A stretch of 64,000 bases of DNA from Dicaeum eximium (Eukaryota > Chordata > Aves > Passeriformes > Dicaeidae): assembly GCA_013396995.1 (NCBI GenBank), contig VWZP01002898.1, forward strand, positions 319,414 through 383,413, written 5' to 3'. Positions 63,001 to 64,000 of this stretch are shown here, piece by piece. The notes beneath the pieces were generated by a model that was not told where the DNA came from, did not search any database, and saw nothing but the letters and a program-made list of their open reading frames with translations. A program made the position numbers and the translations under genes. Each line of letters begins with the position of its first letter. Within the stretch, counting starts at the first letter, position 1.

Positions 63001-64000
63001 GGCTCACAGAAACACTAAGTCAGTCAGATCATGCACCAAGATTTCAGACTACGCACTGAAACATCCTCAAAAAGTCTTTAAACCAATGGAACGAGGACTT
63101 GAGCTTTGTAAATCTGTCACAACCAGGTGAGAACAAAATTGATATTAAAAAATATAGAAGTATCATCTACATCAAGCATCAAGCAACAAATCTTCATAAA
63201 ACTATTCTATCTGGGCTAGACAGTTTGCTTATATTTGCCTAATGTGGTAATGATTTTCAGTCTAAGAGGTGCAAAAAGCATTATTGCTCCTTTAAGAAAC
63301 ATAACCTTTAGCAAGTAAGCACTAGGAAAGTTAAGGAGTGAAGACATTCCTAGCAGCTGTTAGCCAAAGGACATATAACTGACTTGCCATACCACATCAT
63401 TTTAGCCCAATTATGAGTTTTTAGGAAATAACCAGTGAGCAAAAGTATCACATGCTATTAAATTTTGCTATTGTTGTTACTAGAAAGTTAGGTTATGGTA
63501 CAATTATTACAGCTATCTTTCTGTGCACTGCCCTGAGCCAAGTCTATGTCCTGCTGTGGAATGAACTACAGAGCGTTATCAAAAAGGGTTCAACTCTTTC
63601 TCTTGATTAGGGTCTTTTCACAGATAGTTTCAAAAAGGAACAGACTATAAAAACTGCACTTTCTATGCTTACAACTAAAATGCAAAAGTATTTGACAGTA
63701 AGTCAGTCACTGGCTACAAAAAGATAACCTAAAATGCATCTGCAAGAAGCACTGTAATAGTTATATACACACATACATGCAAACTTTTTTTTTTTTTAAA
63801 CCATCTTATGACTGGCTTACCACTGAAAGACATAAAACTTAGGTTTGTGTTTACACTGTAGCTCTGATTGGAACTTGGATAAAGCTACTGTTGTTAGCTG
63901 GAATAAAATGTACACTGTAATATTGTTGACATTACTCATGTTGGACAGACTGTAATGTAAATATACATTTTGCAACAGCTAGAAATATGGTTTTGATAGA
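60076..64000. other. Intronic sequence with no recognisable gene
   Basis: AT-rich to the right edge. A C/A-rich tract lies at 60633-60664, a TG-rich patch near 62500-62520 and a T-run at 63786-63798. No exon of BNC2 or of any other gene was recognised. Confidence 0.6.
60633..60664 (-). repeat. C/A-rich tract
   Basis: A-runs split by AACAACCAACA and ending AACCC, the same composition class as 49717-49766. Confidence 0.75.

Larger units (their letters stand above)
1710..64000 (-). other. BNC2: BNC2 intron upstream of the exon (partial, over 62 kb)
   Basis: Everything to the right of the exon acceptor is inferred to be one intron of BNC2. I looked by eye on the minus strand for the preceding coding sequence (the stretch ending FRMSQQ) and did not find it. 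Introns of this size are normal for BNC2, whose human locus spans several hundred kb. The contents are CR1 and MIR remnants, microsatellites and some possible conserved elements, listed separately. An unrecognised alternative exon or a nested non-coding transcript cannot be excluded. Confidence 0.75.

Noticed and set aside
1..64000. CRISPR arrays, operons, prophage or bacterial mobile systems
   Set aside because: No regularly spaced repeats, no dense coding and clear vertebrate intron and CR1 content.

Overview
The window looks like AT-rich, non-coding DNA from a bird nuclear genome. Five remnants of CR1 (chicken repeat 1) LINEs are present, with the usual avian 3' signatures. Several decayed MIR-type tRNA-derived SINEs are also visible. 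No bacterial-style gene packing, CRISPR array, rRNA or tRNA gene was seen. One run of 16 Ns and three single Ns mark it as draft assembly.

Only one gene part can be supported firmly. A 103-nt exon at 1607-1709 on the minus strand encodes 34 residues plus one base of the N-terminal Cys-rich domain of basonuclin-2 (BNC2), with canonical splice sites on both sides. BNC2 is read right to left here. Positions 1-1606 are therefore the start of the downstream intron. Positions 1710-64000 are more than 62 kb of the intron just upstream, and the next 5' exon is not recognisable in the window. BNC2 is known for very long introns, and in chicken it lies on the Z chromosome (established knowledge, not shown by the sequence).

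Layout: 1.6 kb BNC2 exon; 8.1 kb MIR remnant; 9.6-10.1 kb CR1 (+); 12.3 kb G/T-only tract; 15.2 kb CR1 3' end (-); 17.9-18.5 kb possible conserved element; 23.0-23.5 kb microsatellite and MIR cluster; 27.0 kb MIR; 28.0-28.6 kb CR1 (+); 32.0 kb G-quadruplex motif; 33.3 kb tRNA-SINE remnant; 33.7 kb polypurine tract; 37.5-37.9 kb possible conserved element; 38.7 kb G/T tract; 42.95 kb old CR1 end (-); 50.0 kb AAAT microsatellite; 52.7-53.6 kb CR1 (-) with an internal hairpin; 58.5-60.1 kb a CpG-retaining cluster that is the best candidate for intronic regulatory DNA.

I found no undescribed molecular system. The observations most worth checking are the CpG-rich, motif-dense segment at 59.8-60.06 kb and the template-switch-like hairpin duplication inside the 53 kb CR1. 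Most short open frames in the window are chance ORFs or transposon remains.
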